This document shows, piece by piece, positions 1-8,304 of a stretch of DNA of 64,000 bases. How positions within the stretch are numbered: the stretch's first letter is position 1; every line of letters starts with the position of its first letter. A model generated the notes under the pieces. It was given only the letters and a program-made list of their open reading frames with translations. It did not search any database and was not told the DNA's origin. The position numbers were made by a program, and so were the translations under genes. Source of the DNA: Streptomyces fuscichromogenes (GTDB lineage Bacteria > Actinomycetota > Actinomycetes > Streptomycetales > Streptomycetaceae); assembly GCF_014645815.1 (NCBI RefSeq), contig NZ_BMML01000007.1, forward strand, positions 1 through 64,000. The letters are read 5' to 3'.

Positions 1-351
1 AAACGGCGGGGCCACAGCCCCTGAAAACTGCCCAACACTCAGAACAAGCACCGTTGCAGTACTAAGTAGTACGCCGAAGGGCGGCAGCCACGTTCGTACG
101 CCAATGCTGTCCGACCTGCCGTGCAGAATGGCGTTCGCACACATCTCGGAGACGACGAGCAGCACGGTGTCGACCAGGTCGTCCGGCATCCGGCGGTAAC
201 GGCACCAGGCCCGCGCGACCCGCCGTGCCTCTCTGACGCTCGCCGCAGCCGCCGGCATCGCGATGTCGAATCCGTCCGTCACGAGGTATCGGACAGGAAC
301 AAGAAACGACGCCGCCGACAGGCTCGACAATCCGGCAGGTTCTAAGGGCAT
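1..351 (-). CDS. ATP-binding protein (anti-sigma/HATPase-like), partial
   Basis: An open frame starts at ATG 351 behind AGGGAG (8 nt spacer) and runs without a stop through base 1, giving 117 residues. Residues 38-80 (SVREARRVARAW, then LVVSEMCANAILHG) match the start and N-box of the small histidine-kinase-like ATPases that streptomycetes encode beside XRE/TPR regulators. The N-box Glu and Asn are present. After about residue 90 the sequence (PPFGVLLSTATVLVLSVG) no longer looks like this fold, so the gene may be altered there. Codon 3 is TTA. It is divergent from the regulator at 612. Family assignment is good; the exact target is unknown. Confidence 0.6.
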   Translation of the reverse strand, partial: MPLEPAGLSSLSAASFLVPVRYLVTDGFDIAMPAAAASVREARRVARAWCRYRRMPDDLVDTVLLVVSEMCANAILHGRSDSIGVRTWLPPFGVLLSTATVLVLSVGQFSGAVAPPF

Positions 352-476
352 TGTGGTGACTCCCTGGCTTCTGTGCTCGGTTGAGCACTCTCAGCGAAGT
401 AGGCGATCAGAGTTCACCCACCCCAGGTAGCTCCGCCATGACTTGCGGCGTGGCTTCTTCGGTGCTCCCGGGCGAC

Positions 477-510
477 TGAAGTGGCCTCGGGGTAGCTTTG
501 AAGTGGCTTC
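477..510. promoter_or_regulatory. paired GAAGTGGCYTC repeats in divergent promoter
   Basis: TGAAGTGGCCTC (477-488) and TGAAGTGGCTTC (499-510) lie 22 bp apart, about two helical turns, in the 260-bp gap between the ATP-binding protein and the regulator. The second copy contains the palindrome GAAG-TGG-CTTC. A weak promoter for the regulator may follow (TTGCCC at 524, TATCCC at 546). This is a candidate operator for the divergently encoded regulator. No experimental match is known to me. Confidence 0.35.
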
Positions 511-611
511 TGCTCGGGGGAGGTTGCCCCTGGCAGTATTGGCGGTATCCCCTTCCAGAGAAGGGATCGATTCGTAGGCCGACCGCCTGCGTCTCGCAGA
601 CTGGGGGCGGA

Positions 612-1937
612 ATGAGGACTGAGCCGAGGACGCTGCTCGCATGGCTGTGCGGCCGGGACAAGGTCACCTACCGCCGCTTCGCGCAGGACTTCACCAAGCA
701 CGGTGGGCGGATCTTCGGGAACGGCAGTGCCAGTCCGACATGCGGCGAGACGCAGTTCCGGCGGTGGACGGGCGGTCAGTTACAAGGGCTGCCAGTCCCC
801 GAGGCCTGCCAGATTCTTGAGGCAATGTGGCCGGGCTACACGGCTGAGCAGCTCTTCGGACCGCCTCCGAAGACAGATCCCCAGGCACCCGCGAATGACC
901 TGGAAGAACGAGTTCGAATGACCGCAGAAGAAGCCCTTGAAGGCGCCGACGCTACTGCTTCGGCGTCCATCTCCGACAACTCTATTGACGAACTACGCGA
1001 CCAGGTGGAGACCGAAGCCCGCAGGTATCACCTGATGCCGCCCGCGGAGGCCTACGAGAGCGTCGACCGGCTGCGCCTGGCGATCGAACGGCAGCGGGAC
1101 CGGACGCAGGTTCCCGTCCAGCAGCAACAGCTCATGATCCTGAACGGGCAGGCCGCCGCCCTTCTCGCGGTTGCCGCGTTCGATCTCGGGTACTTTCCGA
1201 GTGCCCGGAGCCTGGCGCGCACGGCCGCTGTGTTCGGCGAGACAACCCGCTTCACGCCGTTGCAAGCCTTCGCTGACGGCACGCTCGCTTACATCGCCTA
1301 CCACACGGGCAATGCCACTGAGGCGGTGGCGAAAGCCGCCCGTGCTCTGTCCTACGGAGGTCTTGGCGACATGGCGCACCGACGGCACCAGGCGATCAAG
1401 GCCCGGGCCCATGCTCACCTGGGCGATGTCGACGCAGCACGAAAAGCGATCTTGCTGTCCTCTCAGGATGGTCAGGGCCACCGGGACGATCTACACGACG
1501 GGGTAGGCGGTGAGTTCGCCTTCTCCCTGGAACGCCTGGCCATGTCCACCAGCACAACGGCTCTGGTCATCGGCGACGCCGCGCAGGCCGAAGCCGACGC
1601 GCGGCGCGCCCTGGAGCTCATCGCGCAGCGGCCGAGTGAGGAGCAGTCGGCCCATGTGCGGGCAGGTGCGGCTGCCGACCTCGCCCACGCCCGCCTCATG
1701 GCAGGGGACGTGGACGGCGCGGCCGAGGCGCTGCAGCCGGTGTGGAAGGTTCCCGCGGAGAAGCGGCAGACGGGCATCGTCGTCCGCACGGCTCGCATCG
1801 GAAGGCACCTGAACCGGCCCGAGTACCACGGCTCTTCGGTCCCCAAGGAACTGCGGGAGCGGATCGAGGACTTCAACCGCGTTTCCCCACCGCACCGCAT
1901 CGGCCCGCACATCGGGCTGCTCGCGATCGAGAGCTGA
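612..1937 (+). CDS. XRE/TPR-type transcriptional regulator
   Basis: This 441-residue protein starts at ATG 612 behind a GGGGGCGGA stretch; an upstream in-frame start at 498 lacks a good site. The N-terminal 100 residues (LLAWLCGRDKVTYRRF, FRRWTGGQLQGLP) resemble the DNA-binding region of streptomycete XRE-like regulators. Residues about 140-430 are Ala/Arg-rich helical repeats of TPR type. A TTA leucine codon at 780-782 suggests bldA-dependent translation. It is divergent from an ATP-binding protein, a pairing common in streptomycete developmental regulation, and its stop sits 1 bp from the stop of the convergent epimerase. The target genes are unknown. Confidence 0.7.
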   Translation: MRTEPRTLLAWLCGRDKVTYRRFAQDFTKHGGRIFGNGSASPTCGETQFRRWTGGQLQGLPVPEACQILEAMWPGYTAEQLFGPPPKTDPQAPANDLEERVRMTAEEALEGADATASASISDNSIDELRDQVETEARRYHLMPPAEAYESVDRLRLAIERQRDRTQVPVQQQQLMILNGQAAALLAVAAFDLGYFPSARSLARTAAVFGETTRFTPLQAFADGTLAYIAYHTGNATEAVAKAARALSYGGLGDMAHRRHQAIKARAHAHLGDVDAARKAILLSSQDGQGHRDDLHDGVGGEFAFSLERLAMSTSTTALVIGDAAQAEADARRALELIAQRPSEEQSAHVRAGAAADLAHARLMAGDVDGAAEALQPVWKVPAEKRQTGIVVRTARIGRHLNRPEYHGSSVPKELRERIEDFNRVSPPHRIGPHIGLLAIES

Positions 1938-1938
1938 C

Positions 1939-2952
1939 CTACAGAGAGGCGAGGATCTTCGCCTCTTTCTCCGAGGCGATCCCGTGTTCCGCCCACCGTG
2001 GGTGGTCCACGGGACGCCCGTCCCCGGCCCACCACCGCCACGTCTCCCGGATGGTGTCGGCGAGCGGTCGGCACCGAAGCCCCGCAGCCACCGCACGGCT
2101 GGAATCAACGGCCCACACGCCCGCGTGAGTACGCCACAGGGGCAGCTCCGTCCACTGCTTCACGCCCTGCTCGATCAGCACCGCCGGGTCGACCCATACC
2201 GGTGCCCCGGCACCGCCTGTCTCGGCGAGACAGGCTTCGAGGAAGCCGCGGAAGGTGACGCCTTCGGGGTGGGTGACGTTGAAGCCGCCTCCTGACGAAC
2301 TCGCCGCTTGGTCGAGGGCGAACCTCGCCACATCTCGAACGTCTACCGGTTGGATGCGCTGCTCCGCCGGGGCGGGAGCGAGGATACGACCGCCGCGCTT
2401 GGCTCGCTCCAGCCACCAGGGCAGTCGGCCGACGTACTCGCCAGTGCCCAGGATCACCCCGGGGCGCAGCAACACCGAAGCGCTGCCGAACACTTCGGTC
2501 ACGGCGCGCTCCCCGCCGGCCTTTTGGAACCCGTATTGGGTGGGGGAGCCGTCCGGGCCGGTGTAGCCGTAGGACTCATCGGCGTCCGCCGGGCAGTGGA
2601 GTAGCGGTGAGGTATCGGTGAGCGGCTGGTGGGGCCATCCCTCATACACGGACACTGTAGAGACGTGCACCCACCGGCGGGCGGCCGGGCGCAGCGCGGT
2701 CGCGGCCGCCAGGACGTCGCGCGGAGCTAGTTCGGAGCTCGATGTGTCGATCACGGCATCCCAAATCCCATGCTCGGCAAGGCGTCCCAGGTCGACGAGG
2801 CTCGTACGGTCCCCGTGAATTGCCTCTACGCCGTCTGCATCGCGGCCGGAGCGCCCGCGGTTGAAGGTGGTGACCTCCCACCGTCGCGCCAGTGCGCCCT
2901 CCACGATGTGCTTGCCCAGGAACCATGTCCCGCCCATGACCAGAAGTCTCAT
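1939..2952 (-). CDS. NAD-dependent epimerase/dehydratase family protein
   Basis: This 337-residue extended SDR protein begins with the Rossmann glycine motif GGTWFLG at residues 7-13. It has the STVSVYEG segment near 98-105 and a YxxxK catalytic pair, Y140 and K144 (YGFQK). Such proteins act on nucleotide sugars or related carbonyl substrates in the cytosol. The start ATG 2952 has AGGA 7 nt upstream. It lies between a regulator and the xis/int module, so it may be cargo of the integrated element. The substrate cannot be read from the sequence. Confidence 0.8.
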   Translation of the reverse strand: MRLLVMGGTWFLGKHIVEGALARRWEVTTFNRGRSGRDADGVEAIHGDRTSLVDLGRLAEHGIWDAVIDTSSSELAPRDVLAAATALRPAARRWVHVSTVSVYEGWPHQPLTDTSPLLHCPADADESYGYTGPDGSPTQYGFQKAGGERAVTEVFGSASVLLRPGVILGTGEYVGRLPWWLERAKRGGRILAPAPAEQRIQPVDVRDVARFALDQAASSSGGGFNVTHPEGVTFRGFLEACLAETGGAGAPVWVDPAVLIEQGVKQWTELPLWRTHAGVWAVDSSRAVAAGLRCRPLADTIRETWRWWAGDGRPVDHPRWAEHGIASEKEAKILASL

Positions 2953-3059
2953 GGGATGATCCTGCCGTGCGGCCGGAGGCTGGGGGAAGCAGCCTCGGCC
3001 GATACTGCTGACCCGTCGTTGAGCGGAAGCGTGTCAATATTCCGCCGCTGCCGCATTCC

Positions 3060-3317
3060 TCAGCGGATCTTCTGCTGCTCAAGCCATTTAAGGACCTCAG
3101 TCTTCTTGTACAGAACCTTGGCGTTTCGGCCTTTACCGAGCTTATATCCCTTTAGTCCAAGTTTGGCGGCTTCTCGGTAGATCCAGCTTGCCGACATGTT
3201 CAGCATCGCTGCGAGCTCATTGGTATCTATGAGGACCGGCTCCACTCGGCGGGTCGTTCGAGGATGGGTGGGCGAGGGCTGGATGCCATCAGGAGGGCTG
3301 TTCGTGGCGTCGAGCAT
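3060..3317 (-). CDS. excisionase-like helix-turn-helix protein
   Basis: This 85-residue basic protein starts at ATG 3317 behind AAAGGACTCCG; longer readings to 3560 lack a site and would run across the palindrome. Residues 30-80 (DTNELAAMLNMSASWIYREA, then YKLGKG, VLKWLEQQ) form the winged HTH of the MerR/excisionase (HTH_17) family. Such proteins bind attachment DNA and direct the integrase to excision. It lies downstream of int on the same strand, about 340 bp away, whereas xis commonly precedes int. A 25-bp palindrome sits 89 bp upstream of its start. Confidence 0.75.
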   Translation of the reverse strand: MLDATNSPPDGIQPSPTHPRTTRRVEPVLIDTNELAAMLNMSASWIYREAAKLGLKGYKLGKGRNAKVLYKKTEVLKWLEQQKIR

Positions 3318-3658
3318 CGGAGTCCTTTGGATGAATATCGGACAACATCTTCCGCAGTGCGCTACTGCCACGTATCGCACCTTGGCGACACCTATGTTCC
3401 GGAGCATCCCCGGTTTCCATAACCGGGGATTCGCTGCTATATACGGTCGGTTCGCCAGCAGGTTCGATGTCCATGGCGGTCGGTCTACGGGTGTTGGGCG
3501 GATTGGTTCGCCGTGAGCCGGAATCGGATACGTCTTCACAATCGTCGGTGAGCTGTCCAACTGAGATGCGGCGGAAGCCGTCGTGAGAGCGCAGATGGGC
3601 CCGTCCGGAACCGGAGGAAGAACGTCGACCTACGGTCCGGCGCTGTCTGCCAGACGGC
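3318..3658. other. intergenic region between int and xis
   Basis: No gene is supported in these 341 bases. They contain the xis ribosome-binding site, the palindrome at 3406-3430, and unremarkable sequence out to the int stop. ORFs in this stretch have no family signal. Confidence 0.6.
3406..3430. promoter_or_regulatory. 25-bp palindrome upstream of xis
   Basis: The sequence is a perfect 10-bp inverted repeat, ATCCCCGGTT and AACCGGGGAT, around TCCAT. It recurs at 4970-4994 with one arm mismatch and the same orientation relative to the downstream gene. Flanks are also similar (TCCGG on the left, GCTAT on the right). It is a candidate operator for an element-encoded repressor. Confidence 0.6.
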
Positions 3659-4822
3659 TCACAGCCACTCGTTGAGGATCTTGGCTGCTCTCGTGATGGA
3701 GCCCGGCAAGAGGTGCCGGTAGATCCGGTAGGTGACCTCGATTGATTTGTGTCCCATCCACTCCGCGACATCAGTGATGGGGATGCCGTGGGTAAGGCAG
3801 TTCGATGCGAAGTAGTGACGGAGAGAGTACATCGTGTACTTGACCTCTACACCGGACCGTTCGAGACACCTGTCCCATCGCCACCGCAGGGTCTGTTTCC
3901 CGTAGAAGTAATGCTGCATGTGCTGGTTGCCGGAGCCGTTTCCCTTGACAAGAAGATATCCGTTCTTGTCGGTACCGTATTTATCGGCAAAATGCGAGAC
4001 GAAGTCGTGGGTCTTTCTGGGGAGCGGCACTTCGCGGAATTCTCCCCGCTTGCGGTGCTTCAGCGGTGCGGGCTGGACCTTATTGCTGTGGATCTGCTCG
4101 TTGATCCGGTAGACATCGTCAGCGACAATCGACTTGATGTTTGCGGCATGAGCTTCTCCGTTGCGATGGCCGCACCCGGACATGAGTTCAATGGCAAGTC
4201 GAAGGTCGTCGTCCTCGGCCGCGTCGCGGATGGCATTGAGCTCTTTGAGGGTCGGAATGATCACCTCATTCGGTACATAGTCGGGAGGGGCGATGTCGAG
4301 GAAGGGGTCCAGTGTGATTGCACCGCGATGACGTGCCGCGTCGATGACGAGTTTCAGGACAAGGTATGCGTTTTTCTGGCTGGCCAAGCCAACCTTGTCC
4401 AGTTCCATTCCGTTGAGCCAGTCCTCGATCACTCCGGGTGTGAATGTGCCGACGCGGCGACTCCCGACGTGCGGGTTGATCTGTGTCTTGAGGCCGCGCT
4501 CGTACTGGTCGACGGTGTTGGACTCCAGGCCGCGCTTCCGATTCGAAATGTACCGAGCCGCGAAGTCCTCGAATCGCATCTCGGCTATCTCCTGGGCTTC
4601 TGTGTTACCAGTCTTGAGCGGCCCCTTCTTCGCCTGGTAGATCTCGTTGAGTCGAGCCGTCGCCTTGTCCTGGGTGGCGTAGCCGGCCTCTTCACGCTGC
4701 CGACCTGTGGCATCCCGGTACCTGATCTTGTAAGGGTGAGGGCACTTGGACCAACGGCTCGGGGGATGTTCGCATTCCTTGAAAAAGGTACCCATGCCGC
4801 GGGTGAGGGTCTTGGTGGCCAT
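3659..4822 (-). CDS. tyrosine recombinase/phage-type integrase
   Basis: This 387-residue protein catalyses site-specific integration and excision. An N-terminal region with C/H residues (CEHPPSRWSKCPHP, 17-30) is followed by a SAM-like core-binding domain (about 80-180) and the catalytic domain. Catalytic residues visible are R220 (GCGHRNGEA), R335 in YSLRHYFAS, H358 in WMGHKS and the nucleophile Y368 (YRIYRH). The usual first histidine of the HxxR box is Tyr332. The start ATG 4822 has GGAG upstream. Its codons are less GC-biased than those of the surrounding chromosome, which fits transferred DNA. Confidence 0.92.
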   Translation of the reverse strand: MATKTLTRGMGTFFKECEHPPSRWSKCPHPYKIRYRDATGRQREEAGYATQDKATARLNEIYQAKKGPLKTGNTEAQEIAEMRFEDFAARYISNRKRGLESNTVDQYERGLKTQINPHVGSRRVGTFTPGVIEDWLNGMELDKVGLASQKNAYLVLKLVIDAARHRGAITLDPFLDIAPPDYVPNEVIIPTLKELNAIRDAAEDDDLRLAIELMSGCGHRNGEAHAANIKSIVADDVYRINEQIHSNKVQPAPLKHRKRGEFREVPLPRKTHDFVSHFADKYGTDKNGYLLVKGNGSGNQHMQHYFYGKQTLRWRWDRCLERSGVEVKYTMYSLRHYFASNCLTHGIPITDVAEWMGHKSIEVTYRIYRHLLPGSITRAAKILNEWL

Positions 4823-5296
4823 TGCTTGGTTTCTCCAGGGGTGGGGTCGATTTGCTTTGAGGGGAGGGGCTGACTTGAATTGGGAGGGTGCAGATGGGAA
4901 GTCAGGTCTGGTTCAAAGGTGTTCCATTGGCGATGAACGCTGATGTGGATAAAAGCCATGGTCCGGGGAATCCCCGATTTCCGTAACCGGGGATCGCGTG
5001 CTATGCGTGACCGCTGCCCCGGGCACAGACCTGTTCGGAGCCGGCTGCCGCCCATGCGAGCTGTCGGTTCAGGTGAGGCGGCTTGGGGTGTAGGGCTAGC
5101 TGTCGAGGAAGATGGCCACCGCAGTGAAGGCGAACCGTCGGTAGTTGGGATGGACCCGTCGAGATGTGGCATCTCTTCGCTACGCCACGACGGCGCACCG
5201 GCCTTCTAGCGCGATCGGGGTGGCGACGACCTCTGTCATCGGCGGGTGACAGGCTGATGCTGACTCTTTGCTGACCCCCTCCCGGCTGTCAGCCTC
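4823..5296. other. int upstream region and probable element end
   Basis: This 474-bp stretch has no supported gene. It holds the second palindrome (4970-4994) and, near 5253-5294, three GCTGAY words followed by GGCTG-T-CAGCC. Such clustered short direct and inverted repeats are typical of integrase arm sites. The boundary to chromosomal coding sequence appears to lie near 5300. Confidence 0.45.
4970..4994. promoter_or_regulatory. 25-bp palindrome upstream of int
   Basis: ATCCCCGATT and AACCGGGGAT flank TCCGT, with one mismatch between the arms. It is the partner of the site at 3406-3430 and lies 148 bp upstream of the int start. Shared flanks extend the similarity beyond the palindrome. Confidence 0.6.
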
Positions 5297-5965
5297 TTGA
5301 CCTGCAAGAACCGCTGCACTGCATCATTCATGATCCTCTGGGTGACCTTCCTCGCCGAACTGCTCTACGGGCTCCTCGGCGTCCTCACGCCCGGCCTGCT
5401 GGCGCTTCGGCTCGCCGAGACCGCGGTGGGGGCCCTCGGCGCCGTACTCGCCGTGCTGTTCGTACTGCCGGTCACCACCCACCTCACCACCGACGCCTGG
5501 ATCCAGCGCGCCCTGCGCTGCGTCCACGCCTGCACGGCGGAGGCCGCCGCCGGGCTCGCCGGCGCCGCCGCCGACCCGGCACCCCGGGTGGCCGAACTGG
5601 AGCAGCTCCTCGGCCGGGTCCGGCTCTCGGTCGCCCCGCTGATGCACCCGCTCAACCCGATGCGCGGCCGCAAGCGTCGCGCCCGCCGCGTCCTCGCCCT
5701 GCTGGACGACTGCGCGCGGGAGATCCGCGGCCTGGTCGCGGTGGCCGCCGACCCGGAGGCCTCGCACGACGCCCGGCTGGCCGCCGCCTGCTGGCGGGTC
5801 GAGGCCGCCGTCGAGGCGCTCACCAGGGGTTCGGAGCACATCACCGCCCCCGCCGAGCCGCCCGCCGAACCCGCCCTGGCCCACCTGCACGGCCTGGAGC
5901 GCGCCCTGTCCGAACTCGCCGAGCCGCTGCGCACCCCCTCGGGCTCGCCCCTGGTCGGCGCCTGA
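5297..5965 (+). CDS. FUSC-like membrane protein, probable 3' fragment
   Basis: The reading frame is open from 5264; usable starts are TTG 5297 or ATG 5330, neither with a convincing ribosome-binding site. Residues from 12 on start inside a transmembrane hairpin (LYGLLGVLTPGLLALRLAET, then LGAVLAVLFVLP) and continue as a cytoplasmic helical tail. This is the pattern of the C-terminal third of aromatic-acid exporter/FUSC proteins, which are usually 600-700 residues. The missing N-terminal part and the adjacent integrase suggest that the element inserted here and split the gene. A short independent membrane protein remains possible. Confidence 0.55.
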   Translation: MTCKNRCTASFMILWVTFLAELLYGLLGVLTPGLLALRLAETAVGALGAVLAVLFVLPVTTHLTTDAWIQRALRCVHACTAEAAAGLAGAAADPAPRVAELEQLLGRVRLSVAPLMHPLNPMRGRKRRARRVLALLDDCAREIRGLVAVAADPEASHDARLAAACWRVEAAVEALTRGSEHITAPAEPPAEPALAHLHGLERALSELAEPLRTPSGSPLVGA

Positions 5966-5984
5966 GACGCGCGGCCCCGCACAT

Positions 5985-6000
5985 CCTGGTCTAGACCGCA
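5985..6000. promoter_or_regulatory. DasR-type operator (dre)
   Basis: The core TGGTCTAGACC at 5987-5997 contains the perfect palindrome GGTCTAGACC. It matches the established DasR element (TGGTCTAGACCA core) except for the last base. A -10-like TACCGT lies at 6007-6012, so a bound repressor would overlap the promoter of the lactonase gene at 6093. Confidence 0.65.
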
Positions 6001-6020
6001 AGCTGCTACCGTCGGCCCCG

Positions 6021-6060
6021 GACCGGCTCGTACCGACTCGTACCGGCTCGTGGCGGCTCG
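6021..6060 (+). repeat. four in-register decamers in the lactonase leader
   Basis: Four consecutive 10-bp units share the pattern nnCCGnCTCG or nnGCGGCTCG. They lie between the -10-like element and the ribosome-binding site of the lactonase gene, so they would be transcribed as its leader. A related CGGCTC decamer array occurs at 56771-56860. Confidence 0.6.
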
Positions 6061-6092
6061 CAGGGATCGGCTCGCAGCGATAGGGGACAGCG

Positions 6093-7124
6093 GTGGCAGA
6101 CGGCGGCAGGCGGCGAAGGGCGTTCATCGGGTCGTTCACGGCGGCGGGCGGCCCCGGGGTCGTCACGGCGGCGGTCCGCCCGGACACCGGCGCCCTGGCC
6201 CTTCTGGAGAGCGTCGACGGCGTCCCCGACCCCTCGTATCTGGCGCTGGCCCCCGGCGGGCGCACCCTGTACGCGGTCAGCGAGACCGCCGACGGCGCGG
6301 TGGCCGCGTACCACGTCCACGACGACAAGCCACGGCTCGCCGGGCCGCCGGTCCCGGTCGACGCCAGTGGCCCCACCCACCTCAGCGTCTTCGACGGCCA
6401 TGTCCTGACCGCCGACTACGGCTCCGGCAGCGTCACCGCCGTCCCCGTCCGCGGGGACGGCACCCTCGCCGCCGCCCCCTCGGGGCAGCTGCGGCACACC
6501 GGCTCGGGTCCGCACGAGCGGCGTCAGCGCGGCCCGCACGCCCACCAGGTGCAGCCCGACCCGAGCGGCCGCTGGGCGGTCAGCGTCGACCTGGGCACCG
6601 ACTCGGTCCGGGTCTGCACCCTGGACGCGGGCGCCCCCGTCCTGCACCGCGAGTTCGCCCTCCGCCCCGGCTCCGGCCCCCGCCACCTGGCCTTCCACCC
6701 CGACGGCCGGTACGCCTACGTCGTCAACGAACTCATGCCGACCGTGACCGTCTGCCGCTGGGACGGCGGCACCGGCACCCTCAAGCCGCTGACCGAGACC
6801 CCGGTGCTCCCCGGCGCCCCCGCCGGCGACGCGTACCCCTCCGGCATCGCCGTGTCCCCCGACGGCCGCTTCGTCTGGACGGCGACGCGAGGGGAGGACG
6901 TCCTGACGACGTTCGCGGTCGAGGAGGACCACCTGCACCTGGCGGGGACGGTGCCCTGCGGGGGCCACTGGCCACGGGCGCTCACGGAGTCCGGCGGTTT
7001 CCTGTACGCCGCCAACGAGCGCTCGGGAAACATCACCTGGTTCGCGGTGGACCAGGTCACCGGCCTGCCCCGCTACGACGGCTCGGTGGAGGTCCCGGCG
7101 GCGTCCTGCGTCGTCTTCGACTGA
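6093..7124 (+). CDS. lactonase family beta-propeller protein
   Basis: This 343-residue protein has repeated blades with Asp-Gly and His-Pro-Asp-Gly turns (RHLAFHPDGRYAYVVNE, SGIAVSPDGRFVWTATRG) and the DPSYLALAPGG opening. This pattern fits the 6-phosphogluconolactonase/muconate-cycloisomerase-like seven-bladed propeller family. Members hydrolyse sugar lactones in the cytosol. The start is GTG 6093 with AGGGGA 5 nt upstream. It is monocistronic, preceded by a DasR-type operator, and followed by an intergenic hairpin repeat. Confidence 0.82.
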   Translation: MADGGRRRRAFIGSFTAAGGPGVVTAAVRPDTGALALLESVDGVPDPSYLALAPGGRTLYAVSETADGAVAAYHVHDDKPRLAGPPVPVDASGPTHLSVFDGHVLTADYGSGSVTAVPVRGDGTLAAAPSGQLRHTGSGPHERRQRGPHAHQVQPDPSGRWAVSVDLGTDSVRVCTLDAGAPVLHREFALRPGSGPRHLAFHPDGRYAYVVNELMPTVTVCRWDGGTGTLKPLTETPVLPGAPAGDAYPSGIAVSPDGRFVWTATRGEDVLTTFAVEEDHLHLAGTVPCGGHWPRALTESGGFLYAANERSGNITWFAVDQVTGLPRYDGSVEVPAASCVVFD

Positions 7125-7150
7125 GCCGCACCTGCCAGGCGCCCCGCCGA

Positions 7151-7207
7151 AGCGCCCCGCAAGGGGCGCGGGGAACTGCGCGCCCAGCCCTCACGGTCCG
7201 CAGCCGT
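7151..7207 (+). repeat. intergenic hairpin repeat, copy 1
   Basis: A 7-bp stem GCGCCCC-GCAA-GGGGCGC (7152-7169) is followed by GGGGAACTGCGCG, CCAGCC and CGCAGCCG. Copies lie at 27142, 37108 (reverse) and 42705 (reverse). It sits between convergent genes and may act as a bidirectional terminator. Confidence 0.75.
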
Positions 7208-7281
7208 GAACCGGCCGCACCACCCCGGAAAAACCCGACGGCCCCCTCTCCGGGAAAGGGAGCCATCGGCGATGTCGGCTG

Positions 7282-8205
7282 TCAGCGAACCGGTGCACCC
7301 TGCGGCTGCTGCGGAGCGATGCCCAGCGCCGTCGTGTACTTGGCCAGCGCCAGCTTGCCGATCGCCGGGTACGGCCCCAGCGGGTCGGCGGTGGCGCAGC
7401 CGGCCTCCTCTGCGGCCGCGGTCACCAGCGCCGCGTCGATCTCCGGCCCTATCAGGTAGGGCGCCAGCGCCAGTTGCTGCGACCCCGACCCGCGCAGCTG
7501 CTCCGCGACGGAGGCGATCGAACCCTCCTGGTCCAGCGCGGCGGCCATCACCGGCACGGCCAGCCGCGCGGCGAGCAGCATGCCGGTGATGCCGGCGGCC
7601 TGCACAGCCTCGTCGCCGCCCACGGACGCGAGGATGATGCCGTCCGCGGCCGTCGCCACGGTGAACAGCCGGGCCCGGTCCGCGCGGGCCAGACCCGCCT
7701 CGGAGAGCCGCACGTGCAGCGCCTCGGCGAGCAGCGGGTGCGGGCCGAGGACGTCGGTCAGATCCGCGGCGACCCGGCTCTCCATGACCGCCTGGCGGAC
7801 CTGGCGCAGCAGCGCGCTGTCCGGACCCGCCAGCAGCGGTACGACGACGGCGACGGGGCCGTCGGGGGCCTTGATCCCCTCGACGCCGGCGGCGACGGCC
7901 TGCTCGTAGCGGGCGGTGCGCTCCTCGGCGGCACGGGCGAGGACGGACTGGAGGGTGGGGAACTCCGCGTCGTCCCCGTCCAGGTACGCGATGCGCGCGT
8001 CCAGGCCGGGCAGCTCGGAACGGGCGATGCTCACGACCTCCTCGGCGAGGCCGCGGGTGGCCGCGCTGGGCGCACCCGGCACCGCGAGGACGAGCGCGGG
8101 CGCGTCCTCGGGAGCCACCAGCGGCTCGGGGCGGCGGTGCCGTCCGGGCTGGCGGGGGCGCGGCATTCGTACTGGCAGGCCGGCGGGCCCAGTGGGGGAG
8201 CTCAT
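7282..8205 (-). CDS. sirohydrochlorin chelatase (CbiX-like) family protein
   Basis: This 307-residue protein has two alpha/beta halves of the CbiX/SirB type: a first half with VAVVVPLLAG and a second ending in LALAPYLIG. Family members insert Co or Fe into the sirohydrochlorin ring. The canonical early metal-binding His positions are not evident here, so activity is uncertain. No Shine-Dalgarno is visible; TAACAT 8 nt before ATG 8205 fits leaderless translation. It is downstream of ung on the same strand but separated by 252 bp with hairpins. Confidence 0.65.
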   Translation of the reverse strand: MSSPTGPAGLPVRMPRPRQPGRHRRPEPLVAPEDAPALVLAVPGAPSAATRGLAEEVVSIARSELPGLDARIAYLDGDDAEFPTLQSVLARAAEERTARYEQAVAAGVEGIKAPDGPVAVVVPLLAGPDSALLRQVRQAVMESRVAADLTDVLGPHPLLAEALHVRLSEAGLARADRARLFTVATAADGIILASVGGDEAVQAAGITGMLLAARLAVPVMAAALDQEGSIASVAEQLRGSGSQQLALAPYLIGPEIDAALVTAAAEEAGCATADPLGPYPAIGKLALAKYTTALGIAPQQPQGAPVR

Positions 8206-8304
8206 GGCGCCGCATGTTACTGGCTATCTGGGCTCCCTTGTTCGGGGAGGGTGCAGGTGAGCGGTATCCGTCCGGTTTTGTCTGATGAGTTACGCATGAT
8301 TCAG

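Noticed and set aside
3406-4994. The twin palindromes as attL/attR
   Set aside because: They would enclose only part of the int-xis module, and both point the same way relative to their genes. An operator role fits better.
5200-5300. tRNA gene as integration site
   Set aside because: No cloverleaf, T-loop GGTTCGAAT-like sequence or acceptor stem could be drawn around the presumed junction.
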